From an uncultured Acidimicrobiales bacterium (GTDB lineage Bacteria; Actinomycetota; Acidimicrobiia; Acidimicrobiales; Aldehydirespiratoraceae): DNA of 64,000 nt. Below the pieces are notes generated by a model that had not been told where the DNA came from, did no database searches, and was given only the letters and a program-made list of their open reading frames with translations. Below, one piece after another: positions 42,187 to 51,344 of this stretch (its first letter is position 1; every line of letters starts with the position of its first letter). The translations under genes and the position numbers were made by a program. The DNA lies in assembly GCA_951812975.1 (NCBI GenBank), contig CATOTC010000005.1:163572-227571 (forward strand). The letters run 5' to 3'.

Positions 42187-43341
42187 CTAGCCGTAGGAGG
42201 GGGCCTGCCAGCCGCCCTCGAGTCCGTAGGGGCGGTACGGGCCGAGCATCACCTGCTCAAGCACACCGATTCCGCGCCGATCGCCGTAGTCCGCCCAGAC
42301 GAGGTGCTGCACATGCTGGTTCTCATAGGCCATCTCATCGACCTCATCGAGCGACCACGACTCGCTCTCCATCGCCAACTCGCCGTGCCACTGGCCGTGC
42401 ACCCATTTGGGATGCATGTAGCCGATGCCCTTCATGCGGAATGTGAAAATCGGTTCAAGGTGCACCTCGTGACGGGTTCCGTCATCGATCGAGGTCATGG
42501 CGATGGTGGCGTCGCTGACCATCCGGATGCCCGACTTGAACGTGAGCTTGTGCTCGAGGTTGCGCATGTCGTTCGCGGTGTCGTCCTCAACACCACCGAT
42601 GTCGCTGGGCGATTCGTAGACCGGCAGGATCGCCCCGACGTTGAAGAGCGGGCGACCTTTGAAGTCTTCGAAGAGCTGATAGTGGATGCACATGTCCTCG
42701 AAGTTGATCGGTGCCCACAGAAAGAAGATCCCTCCTTCCCGGGGCGGCTGGGGCGCCCCGCGGGTGTCGCCGCCGATCAGTGGTCGGATGCCCCACGAAC
42801 GGTCCTTGGTCCCCCAGGTCTGGGAACGCTCGAGATCAAGGCGCTGTCCGCCGAAGGTGACCCATCCGCTCCAGTGCCCGAGCTGGGCGAAGCGGGTCGT
42901 GTCCATGCTCTTGCGAAGGCCGTTGCCGAAATGGTGGCGTGGCTCCTCCACATTGCCCGTGCGTCCCTCGAACAGCAGGTCGCAGGCGAAATCCGTGTCG
43001 TTGCGGTCGAGTGTGACCCGACAGGACCGCATCGGGTCGACGATCTCAAGATTGAACGGCCCGACCCGCATCTCGCTCGGTTCGGCACTGGCACGGGCCG
43101 AGGCGTGGAAGGCGTACTGGCGGCCCCCGTAGACGATCGAGATCCCGCAGTCCTGGATTCCCAGATGGGGGTAGAGAGCGGTTCCGATGCCGAGGTACAT
43201 GTCACCGGCCCTCGAGTACCCGTTGAACCAGTAGCGCTCATAGGAGTCCTTGTCGCTGCTCGCCGGATGGGCGATGGGCTCCGGGGTCTGGTGGATCGGA
43301 TAATCGTCGAACTTGCTGAGCACGGCCTGCTCCCTTGTCAT
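42187..43341 (-). CDS. Hypothetical protein, lipocalin/CrtC-like beta fold suspected
   Basis: About 384 residues, ATG 43341 (MTREQAVLSKFDDYP) or 43344. No signal peptide or membrane helix. Conserved-looking phrases include YERYWFNGYSRAGDMYLGIGTALYPHLGIQDC, HFGNGLRKSMDTTRFAQLGHWSGWV, and WGTKDRSWGIRPLIGG. The pattern (a W-G-x-R-D-x-S-W-G-type motif in the middle, beta-rich throughout) is seen in uncharacterised actinobacterial proteins related to AttH/CrtC-like lipocalin folds. No catalytic residues can be assigned. It is downstream of the ABC pseudogene on the same strand and separated from it by 87 bases. Confidence 0.7.
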   Translation of the reverse strand: MTREQAVLSKFDDYPIHQTPEPIAHPASSDKDSYERYWFNGYSRAGDMYLGIGTALYPHLGIQDCGISIVYGGRQYAFHASARASAEPSEMRVGPFNLEIVDPMRSCRVTLDRNDTDFACDLLFEGRTGNVEEPRHHFGNGLRKSMDTTRFAQLGHWSGWVTFGGQRLDLERSQTWGTKDRSWGIRPLIGGDTRGAPQPPREGGIFFLWAPINFEDMCIHYQLFEDFKGRPLFNVGAILPVYESPSDIGGVEDDTANDMRNLEHKLTFKSGIRMVSDATIAMTSIDDGTRHEVHLEPIFTFRMKGIGYMHPKWVHGQWHGELAMESESWSLDEVDEMAYENQHVQHLVWADYGDRRGIGVLEQVMLGPYRPYGLEGGWQAPSYG

Positions 43342-43428
43342 CACCTTGGGACTTGGTTCTGCGAGAAGATTCGCAGATTCGCGCGCGCTCCACCAAACGG
43401 ACAGGCCAAACGGACAGGCCGCTGTCGG

Positions 43429-44786
43429 CTACAGGTCTGTCCGGTACAGGTAACGGATGTCCCAGAGTGCGTACAACGTGGGCGTGAGGTTGCCGAAGAC
43501 GTTCCGGCTCGCGGTCAGGCGCTCCGACAGCGCCGTGTAGATGAGGGGCACATTGTCTGCTGCGAGCGCCTGAGCCGTGTGGTAGTACCCCGCTCGCAGC
43601 TCCTCATCAAGCTCCTGGGAGGCCTTGACGTACAGTTCGTCTATCTGCGCCTCCCAGTCGGTGGCGGGCGAGGGCTGGTTCGGGTACCACAGATGCAAGT
43701 TTCCGGTGCTGTGCCATAAGCCGAACCCGAAATGGGGTTCCGCGCTTCCGGTCAGGCCCACGATGATCGCATCCCAGTCGTAAAACTGCCGTCGTCCACA
43801 TACTGCTCGAGAATGTGGCGGGGATAGATGGCCGTTCCCAAGGACCGGAGGAAGGGGGCGAACGGCACGGGCAGTGCGAACTCGACTGTGTAGTCGTCGA
43901 GAGCGGTCACAGCCATCGGCGCCTCCTGCCACTGACCGTCATCGTCTTGGAAGCGGAAGTCGAACGTTGCCCGGCTGCTGGCACGAATCTCGTCGTTGTA
44001 GATGATCCGGTTGAAGGTGAACTCCACATCGTGCGCGGTGAACGGTTCGCCGTCGTGCCACGTAACCCCGCGACGAATCTCAAAGGTCCAGGTCATGCCG
44101 TCGTCGGAAGCCATCCAGGACTCCGCCAACGCCGGTTCCACGCGGTTGTCCAGCCACGAGCTCTCGGTCAGCCCCTCGAAGAGGTAGCCCAGCACTCCGC
44201 TCGACGAGGCGTCCTGAGAGATCGCCAACTTGAAGGTGAGGGGTTCGGAGAGAGTCGCGAACTCATAGACGCCCCCGTGATCGCCGATCGAGTATTCGAA
44301 CTGTTCGGCATTCTCGTTGAGCGCCGCGACGATCGCGTTCACGTCCTCGACATGGACGTAGGAGCCGAAGATCGAGCCGATCATCGACTGGAGGTCGGGG
44401 TCCAGTTCAGTCACCGCCCCGACCGCGGCCGTCGATTCCCTATCGCTGGATTCCGCGTCGCTGGATTTCAAAGCATCGGAGTCCGGCTCAGCGGGCCCTG
44501 GATCAGTCGTTGTGGTTGTGGCCCCTTCGACACCGGCAATTGGTTCTGTCGTGGGATCGTCCGCTTCGTCTGGAAGCGGATCGTCGCCTGAACAGGCCGA
44601 GGCGAAGACCAGCACCGCCAGCACCACCAAAGAAAAGAACAACCGCCTGAGGCGTGAACCGAAGAAACTCGTTCGTCGAATGCTACCGAAATCGAGTCGA
44701 TTAGTTCCTACGGCGACCGCGCGTCGGGGAGGCACCGACCGCCGGTTCCCAACGGAATCTCCGCCATGCGACCAGCGCCCCGACAA
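43429..44786 (-). pseudogene. ABC transporter peptide/nickel-type substrate-binding lipoprotein, broken by internal deletion
   Basis: The upstream frame (to stop at 43752) has a lipoprotein signal (RRLFFSLVVLAVLVFASACSG), an acidic Thr-rich linker and family-5 (SBP_bac_5) sequence: EPALAESWMASDDGMTWTFEIRRGVTWHDGEPF, then FRSLGTAIYPRHILEQYVDDGSF (split here). At about 43775-43790 the reading jumps to another frame that continues with DWDAIIVGLTGSAEPHFGFG and ends at 43429. In intact relatives about 200 residues separate these parts, so the gene carries an internal deletion that also shifts the frame. The start is uncertain: no ATG follows the permease stop at 44701, and the ORF limit is 44786. 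The ABC permease and ATPase nearby remain intact. Confidence 0.75.
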
Positions 44787-45528
44787 CAGTCCACGCCACC
44801 AGCACAGCCAAACGTTCCGGAAGGAAGGCAGGTGCCTGGCTGAAGGGGCTCATCGCTTCGCCGAAGGAGATCACGAAGTGCCGCAGCGGGAACGTGTCGC
44901 CGACCAGCAGCAGCCACGCTGGAGCCTCACCCTCGAATGAGACGAAGACGTTCGACACGAACGCCATCGGCAGGATCACCGCGTTGGCCACAGCCGGTGC
45001 GGCAGCCGCGGTGCGGGTGAGTGCCGCGAGGGCCACACCCCAGGTCGCGAAGGCGGTCGCACCGACCACGAGCGCCACCAGCATTGCCGGGAGCTTCGCC
45101 GCCTCGATATTGACGCCATATGCCACGACACCGAGGGTCACCACCGCCACCGTCCCCAACACAGCCATATAGACCGCCGAGCCGATGACTCCTGCCAGAT
45201 AGATCCAAGGCGGCAGCGGCGTGCCTCGAACCCTGCGCAGAATTCCTTCGTCGCGGCGGATCGACAGGTTGATCGCCAGGTTCGTGAAGGTCGCGCTGGC
45301 GACCGCGAACACAGCCAGGGCGGGCGTGTAGAACTGCGCCCGCGAGACCTCGCCGTACTCGGTGGTGTAGGTGTCAGACCCGAACAGGGCGACGAACAAC
45401 ACCAGCATCATCACCGGCAGGAACAGCGCGAAGAACGCACCGATCGGGACTCTCCAGAAGATCCTGTTCTGGGCACGGATGTGCCGCACAACAAGCGCCG
45501 CACGACTCGCACCCAGACGTTCAGCCAT
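44701..45528 (-). CDS. ABC-2 type transporter permease
   Basis: 275 residues, six membrane helices, for example IGAFFALFLPVMMLVLFVALF near the N-terminus, VIGSAVYMAVLGTVAVVTLGVVAY and LAVLVAWTVVGALVAW. The loop TNLAINLSIRRDEGILRRVRGTPLPPW is the conserved coupling element of ABC-2 permeases. It ends with a basic tail (GASPTRGRRRN). The start ATG overlaps the ATPase stop by 8 bases, so both form one export unit. The substrate (drug, lipid or polysaccharide) is not known. It is unrelated in mechanism to the peptide-type binding protein remnant downstream. Confidence 0.9.
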   Translation of the reverse strand: MAERLGASRAALVVRHIRAQNRIFWRVPIGAFFALFLPVMMLVLFVALFGSDTYTTEYGEVSRAQFYTPALAVFAVASATFTNLAINLSIRRDEGILRRVRGTPLPPWIYLAGVIGSAVYMAVLGTVAVVTLGVVAYGVNIEAAKLPAMLVALVVGATAFATWGVALAALTRTAAAAPAVANAVILPMAFVSNVFVSFEGEAPAWLLLVGDTFPLRHFVISFGEAMSPFSQAPAFLPERLAVLVAWTVVGALVAWRRFRWEPAVGASPTRGRRRN

Positions 45529-46504
45529 CAGCGCGCACGCCTTCTGTGGCTGTACTGACTTCTGTGTCTGTACTGACTTCTGTGTCTTCGAGATCTTCGT
45601 GTTCGCCCACGAGGCTCAGGTACACATCCTCCAGATCAGCCGACTCGACGGTCAGCCCCTCGAGTTCGATCCCCCGTAGCATGGCCCAACTCGTTACATG
45701 GGCTAAATCAGCGGTCGGGGCAGGAGTCAGGATCTCGACCCGACGGCCCCGGCCCCGACCCTGACCGGTCAGCGGTTCCAACAGCCCCACCAGCGGCTCG
45801 TCGAGACGGGGCAGGTCGAAGGCGATCTTGGTGTCGGACTCCACACTCATGCGCAGCTCGTTCGGGGTGCCGTCGGCAACGATCCGCCCCTTGGCCATCA
45901 CCGCCACCCGGTCAGCCAGATACTCGGCTTCGTCGAGGTAGTGCGTGGTCAACACGATCGTGCTGCCGAGCGAGGTCAGATTGGAGATGACGTCCCAACT
46001 GCGACGGCGCGCACGCGGGTCGAATCCGGTGGTGGGCTCGTCAAGGAAGATCAACTCGGGATTGCCGATCAACCCGAGAGCCAGGTCCACCCGGCGACGC
46101 TGACCGCCGGAGAGCGAGACGATCCGATCATCAGCCTTGTCTGTCAGCTCCACAAGCTCGATCAACTCATCAATCGGTCTCTGGCTCGAATATGCCGCAC
46201 CGTAGAGCTCGAGCGCCTCACGGGTCGACAACTCGCGGTCCACCCCGGCGGCCTGCAACACGACCCCGATGCGGTTCCGGAAGCGGGGCCCGCCGTGGTC
46301 GGGGTCAGTCCCCAGGACCGACACCTCCCCGCCGTCGCGGCTGCGGTGACCCTCGAGGATCTCAACGGTGGTCGTCTTGCCCGCACCGTTGGGACCCAGG
46401 ATCGCCAGCACCTCGCCTTCGGCGACGTCGAAGCTGACCCCGTCGACGGCACGCAGATCACCGTATGACTTAGTCAGCTCGCGCACTGTGATCGCGGTGG
46501 TCAT
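45521..46504 (-). CDS. ABC transporter ATP-binding protein
   Basis: 327 residues. Walker A GPNGAGKTTTVEIL, Q loop, signature SLSGGQRRRVDLALGL, Walker B ELIFLDEPTTGFD and the switch His in TTHYLDEA are all present. It resembles the CcmA/DrrA branch (daunorubicin-type exporters). The C-terminal 90 residues include a beta-rich extension and an acidic tail with a duplicated DTEVST unit (18-bp repeat at about 45549-45585). ATG 46504; overlaps the permease gene by 8 bases. Together they form an export pump; there is a divergent small gene at 46616. Confidence 0.92.
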   Translation of the reverse strand: MTTAITVRELTKSYGDLRAVDGVSFDVAEGEVLAILGPNGAGKTTTVEILEGHRSRDGGEVSVLGTDPDHGGPRFRNRIGVVLQAAGVDRELSTREALELYGAAYSSQRPIDELIELVELTDKADDRIVSLSGGQRRRVDLALGLIGNPELIFLDEPTTGFDPRARRRSWDVISNLTSLGSTIVLTTHYLDEAEYLADRVAVMAKGRIVADGTPNELRMSVESDTKIAFDLPRLDEPLVGLLEPLTGQGRGRGRRVEILTPAPTADLAHVTSWAMLRGIELEGLTVESADLEDVYLSLVGEHEDLEDTEVSTDTEVSTATEGVRADG

Positions 46505-46615
46505 CTGAAGTGACGATAGTCATCGGATCGCTGGATTCTGCAACCTTGCTGTTGACCTTTGTGCCGCTTTGCGACGCCGTGGTGCCAGACTCCTCAGGTG
46601 GAACCGTTATCAGGA

Positions 46616-46990
46616 ATGAGCATCGTCGGGGAGTTCGATTCCAAGTTCGACGCGGATCTGGCAGTGGCCATGCTTACAGACGCAGGTTTGGAAGGAGCGG
46701 TGATGGCGGACCCTGCTCATTCGGTCGCTCCTCATCTTGTGACTGACCCGGGGTTCCGGGTCATTGTGCGCGAAGAAGTAGCCGAGGATGCACGTGAACT
46801 GTTGAGCCACGGCGTCGAGCCCGACAAAGAGATCCAAGCCCTGGAAACCGCTTACTTCTATCGCCGTTTCGCGGACCGACCCTCGTGGTTCCGCTGGGCG
46901 GGTTGGGCTGTCTTCTGGGGTATACCGGGCACCTTCCTAGTCGCCATCACGCTGATCGCCTACGCACTGCTGCAGGGTCTGTTTCCCTGA
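46616..46990 (+). CDS. DUF2007-like protein with C-terminal membrane helix
   Basis: 124 residues. The N-terminal part (EFDSKFDADLAVAMLTDAGLEGAVMAD, split by FRVIVREEVAEDARELLS) has the layout of DUF2007/putative signal-transducing proteins, a ferredoxin-like fold with no known catalytic site. The C-terminus has one helix, WAGWAVFWGIPGTFLVAITLIAYALL. ATG 46616 has AGGA right before it; GTG/ATG choices upstream add unconserved residues. Divergent from the ABC ATPase and convergent with ilvC. Confidence 0.65.
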   Translation: MSIVGEFDSKFDADLAVAMLTDAGLEGAVMADPAHSVAPHLVTDPGFRVIVREEVAEDARELLSHGVEPDKEIQALETAYFYRRFADRPSWFRWAGWAVFWGIPGTFLVAITLIAYALLQGLFP

Positions 46991-47029
46991 TCCGCGGCCT
47001 GCAGAATCGCCCGCGGGCGCAGGGCCAGC

Positions 47030-48612
<1,583 letters not shown>

Positions 48613-48622
48613 CGCTCGTCTC

Positions 48623-50380
48623 TCATCGTTCCAGGCCCTGCTGGCTGGGGTCGACCACCAGTTCAGAGTTCGACTTTCCTGCCGGAACCATCGGGAAGAC
48701 GTTCTCACGGGGGTCGGTGCGAAACTCGACCACGACTGGACGGTCGTTGATCTCGTTGGCCTTGGCGATCGCCGGGGCGACCTCCTCGGGGGACTCCACC
48801 CGGATCCCGACGCAGCCCATCGCTTCGGACCACTTGACGTAGTCGGGGGTCTGCTCGGACAGGTAGACCTCGCTGAACCGCTCGTCGTAGAACATTTCCT
48901 GCCACTGGCGGACCATGCCCAGATACGAGTTGTTCATCAATGCGACCTTGATCGGGATGTTCTCGACCGAGGCGGTGACGAGTTCCTGCGCGGTCATCTG
49001 GAAGCAGCCGTCGCCGTCGACAGCCCAAACCCTCCGGTCGGGTTTTCCGACCTTGGCGCCGATGGCCGCGGGGATGGAGAAACCCATCGTGCCCAGGCCG
49101 CCCGAGTTGATCCAGGTGTAGGGGTGGTCGAAGCGCCAGTACTGGCTGGCGTACATCTGATGCTGGCCCACGCCCGAGGTGACGATTGTGTCGGGCGGGT
49201 TGTTGTCACGGAGTTCCTCGAGCACGTACTGGGGCTTGAGCCTCTCGCCGAGCTCCGACTGCTCGTAGACGAGCGGGAACTTCTCCTGCCAGCCTGAGAT
49301 GGTCGAGCGCCAGGCGCTGCGATCAGCCTGCGCTTCCGTGCCGCCGATCTCACGCATCGCCACGGTCAGGTCCTCGATGACCAGTCGGCAGTCGCCCTGG
49401 ATCCCGATGTCGACTTGGCGGACCTTGCCGAGTTCGGCGGGGTCGATGTCGACGTGGATGATCTTGGCGTCGGGGGCGAACCCGTCGAGCTTGCCGGTGA
49501 CCCGGTCGTCGAAGCGGGCACCCAGCGAGATCAACAGATCGGAGCGCTGCATGGCTGTGACCGCGGTGAAATTGCCGTGCATGCCGGGCATGCCCAGGCA
49601 CAGGTCATGGCTGTCGGGGAAGGCGCCGCGGGCCATCAGGGTGGTGACAACCGGTATCTGGACCATCTCCGCGAGTTCCAGCAGCGCTTCGGCGGCACGG
49701 GACTTGAGGATCCCTCCGCCCACATAGAGCACCGGCCGCTGCGCCTCGCTGATCATCTCCGCGGCAGCGCGGATCAGTTCGGGGTCACCCTGGGTGATGG
49801 GGCTGTAGCCGGGGAGGTCCATGTCGGCGTCGGTCGCCTCGTACCAGGTCATCGCCGAGCGGGGGTTGACCGGATCGACGATGTCCTTGGGAATGTCGAC
49901 GAGTACCGGGCCGGGACGGCCGGTGGTGGCGATGTGGAAGGCGGCGCGGATGGTTCTGGGGATGTCCTGGGCTTCGGTCACCAGGAAGTTGTGCTTGGTG
50001 ACCGCCATGGTGATCCCGGTCGTGTCGCACTCCTGGAAGGCGTCGGTGCCGATCGCGGCGTAGGGGACCTGCCCGGTGATGCAGACCATCGGGATCGAGT
50101 CGAGGAAGGCGTCGCACAGGGGCGTGACGACGTTGGTCGCTGCGGGGCCGCTGGTGACCATCACCACTCCGGGCCTTCCGGTGGCATGCGCGTAGCCCTC
50201 GGCCATATGGCCGGCGCCCTGTTCGTGGCGCACGAGGATGTGGCGAATCGAACTGTCGATGATCGGGTCGTAGACGGGGAGGATGGCGCCGCCGGGCAGG
50301 CCGAACATCACTTCGACCCCGGCGCTCTCAAGGGCCTTCACCAAGGCCTCTCCGCCACACATCTGCTGTTTGTTGTTCAT
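48623..50380 (-). CDS. ilvB: Acetolactate synthase large (catalytic) subunit
   Basis: Thiamine diphosphate enzyme for the first common step of branched-chain amino acid synthesis. About 585 residues: GEALVKALESAGVEVMFGLPGG with the catalytic Glu in RHEQGAGHMAEGYA, FAD site GMHGNFTAVTAMQRSDLLISLGARFDDRV, and the ThDP/Mg motif WAVDGDGCFQMTAQELVTA ... LMNNSYLGMVRQWQ. ATG 50380 has GGGAC upstream; ATG 50395 is an alternative. First gene of ilvB-ilvN-ilvC; upstream there is a leader peptide and terminator hairpin. Confidence 0.96.
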   Translation of the reverse strand: MNNKQQMCGGEALVKALESAGVEVMFGLPGGAILPVYDPIIDSSIRHILVRHEQGAGHMAEGYAHATGRPGVVMVTSGPAATNVVTPLCDAFLDSIPMVCITGQVPYAAIGTDAFQECDTTGITMAVTKHNFLVTEAQDIPRTIRAAFHIATTGRPGPVLVDIPKDIVDPVNPRSAMTWYEATDADMDLPGYSPITQGDPELIRAAAEMISEAQRPVLYVGGGILKSRAAEALLELAEMVQIPVVTTLMARGAFPDSHDLCLGMPGMHGNFTAVTAMQRSDLLISLGARFDDRVTGKLDGFAPDAKIIHVDIDPAELGKVRQVDIGIQGDCRLVIEDLTVAMREIGGTEAQADRSAWRSTISGWQEKFPLVYEQSELGERLKPQYVLEELRDNNPPDTIVTSGVGQHQMYASQYWRFDHPYTWINSGGLGTMGFSIPAAIGAKVGKPDRRVWAVDGDGCFQMTAQELVTASVENIPIKVALMNNSYLGMVRQWQEMFYDERFSEVYLSEQTPDYVKWSEAMGCVGIRVESPEEVAPAIAKANEINDRPVVVEFRTDPRENVFPMVPAGKSNSELVVDPSQQGLER

Positions 50381-50436
50381 TGATTCGTCCCGCATGTCTG
50401 CTGGTTGCTATTGAAGTATGCGCCGAAAACACGAAA

Positions 50437-50458
50437 CGACCTCCCTTCCGGGAGGTCG
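50437..50458 (-). terminator. Attenuator terminator hairpin upstream of ilvB
   Basis: On the reverse strand, CGACCTCCC pairs with GGGAGGTCG (9 bp) around a GGAA tetraloop (GNRA type) and is followed by TTTCGTGTTTTC. It lies between the leader peptide and ilvB, the place for a rho-independent attenuator. A second hairpin (7-bp arms GCGCACG/CGTGCGC, 50461-50494) lies just before it and overlaps the leader stop codon. Confidence 0.65.
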
Positions 50459-50493
50459 AGGCGCACGAACGGCTGTGGTTTCGCGTACGTGCG

Positions 50494-50538
50494 CTAGCTG
50501 TCGATTACTACCGGGTCGACGTCTGGGCGCAGGTTCAC
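50494..50538 (-). CDS. Candidate ilvB leader peptide with Val-Val-Ile codons
   Basis: A 14-codon reading frame starting GTG at 50538 encodes MNLRPDVDPVVIDS and ends TAG. It contains three Val and one Ile, three of them in a row (GTA GTA ATC) four codons before the stop. Stalling there for lack of charged Val or Ile tRNA would affect the hairpin at 50461-50494 that overlaps its stop, and so the terminator at 50437-50458. No clear Shine-Dalgarno is seen, so translation is unproven. The rest of the 50381-50703 gap shows no other gene. Confidence 0.5.
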   Translation of the reverse strand: MNLRPDVDPVVIDS

Positions 50539-50703
50539 AACAGGAAGTATGGCGCTTCAGAGGCCGCTTGACAACACCCCTTGTCTTTCGCTCTTGTTCG
50601 CTTCGCGGTCATGGTGGGGATCAAACCTCTCGGCCTCTCGGGAGCAATCGCCGCTCATGTCGACGCCCTCCCGAAGATCTGCTTCTGTAGCATCGGTTCT
50701 CCA

Positions 50704-51273
50704 GTGTCGCGCATTGGCGTTTATCCGGGGTCGTTCAACCCGCCTACCAGGGCACACCTTGAGATCGCGCACGCTGCGGTTGCGAAATATTCGCTGCAGA
50801 GGCTCGACTTCGCGCTGTCGGTGAGTCCCTTGGGCAAGGCCGAGGTGGAAGTTCCGAGCTTCAGGCACCGGATCGAAGTGATCGAAGCTTCGTTGCGAGA
50901 TCACCAGAGCCTTGCGGTCGTGGTCACCGAGGCTCAACTGATCACAGACATTGCCGACGGCTACGACCTAGTGGTGATGGGCGCCGACAAATGGCACCAG
51001 GTGAACGATCCGCAGTGGTACAACGACGATGCGCTGGCCCGAGACGAGGCGGTGAGTCGTCTGCCGACCGTTGCGCTCGCTGCCAGGCCACCGCATGTGA
51101 TCCCAGCAGAACTACGGCTTCCGGTTGCTGACGATCTGCTCGAAATCTCATCAACGGCCGCTCGCGCCGGGCGCACCGATCAGATGACCACCGCTGCGGC
51201 ACAGTTCGACGCCGAAACGGGAGCTTGGACCGACCCGGCCAGGTACCAGCGCCGGCACACCCCCGGGACCTAG
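50704..51273 (+). CDS. Nicotinate/nicotinamide-nucleotide adenylyltransferase-like protein
   Basis: 189 residues of the HIGH-type nucleotidyltransferase superfamily. The ATP motif is GVYPGSFNPPTRAHLEIAHAA (T/H-x-x-H form), the second signature ISSTAARAG near the end, and MGADKWHQVNDPQWY in the middle binds the mononucleotide. It is shorter and less standard than housekeeping NadD, and could be a paralogue acting on NMN or another nucleotide. GTG 50704 is chosen because homology begins there; upstream in-frame codons to 50581 are not conserved. Divergent from ilvB. Confidence 0.75.
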   Translation: MSRIGVYPGSFNPPTRAHLEIAHAAVAKYSLQRLDFALSVSPLGKAEVEVPSFRHRIEVIEASLRDHQSLAVVVTEAQLITDIADGYDLVVMGADKWHQVNDPQWYNDDALARDEAVSRLPTVALAARPPHVIPAELRLPVADDLLEISSTAARAGRTDQMTTAAAQFDAETGAWTDPARYQRRHTPGT

Positions 51274-51344
51274 GGAGGCTTCGGCCCCGAAGACGAAGGC
51301 GCCAGCAACCCTTCGGGGTACCGGCGCAGCCAAGTCTCAGGGAC

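Noticed and set aside
42148-43719. 523-residue plus-strand reading frame
   Set aside because: Antisense to the gene at 42187-43341, whose Trp- and Tyr-rich sequence looks like real protein.
43752-43932. Programmed frameshift or second recoded stop in the ABC binding protein
   Set aside because: About 200 conserved residues are absent between the two parts, so a deletion explains the break; a recoding event would not remove sequence.
46192-46468. Plus-strand reading frames opposite the ABC ATPase
   Set aside because: Shadows of a gene with all ABC motifs in place.
47008-47019. CGCCCGCGGGCG palindrome between two convergent genes as a terminator
   Set aside because: Self-complementary GC palindrome without a loop or T-run; could arise by chance at this GC content.
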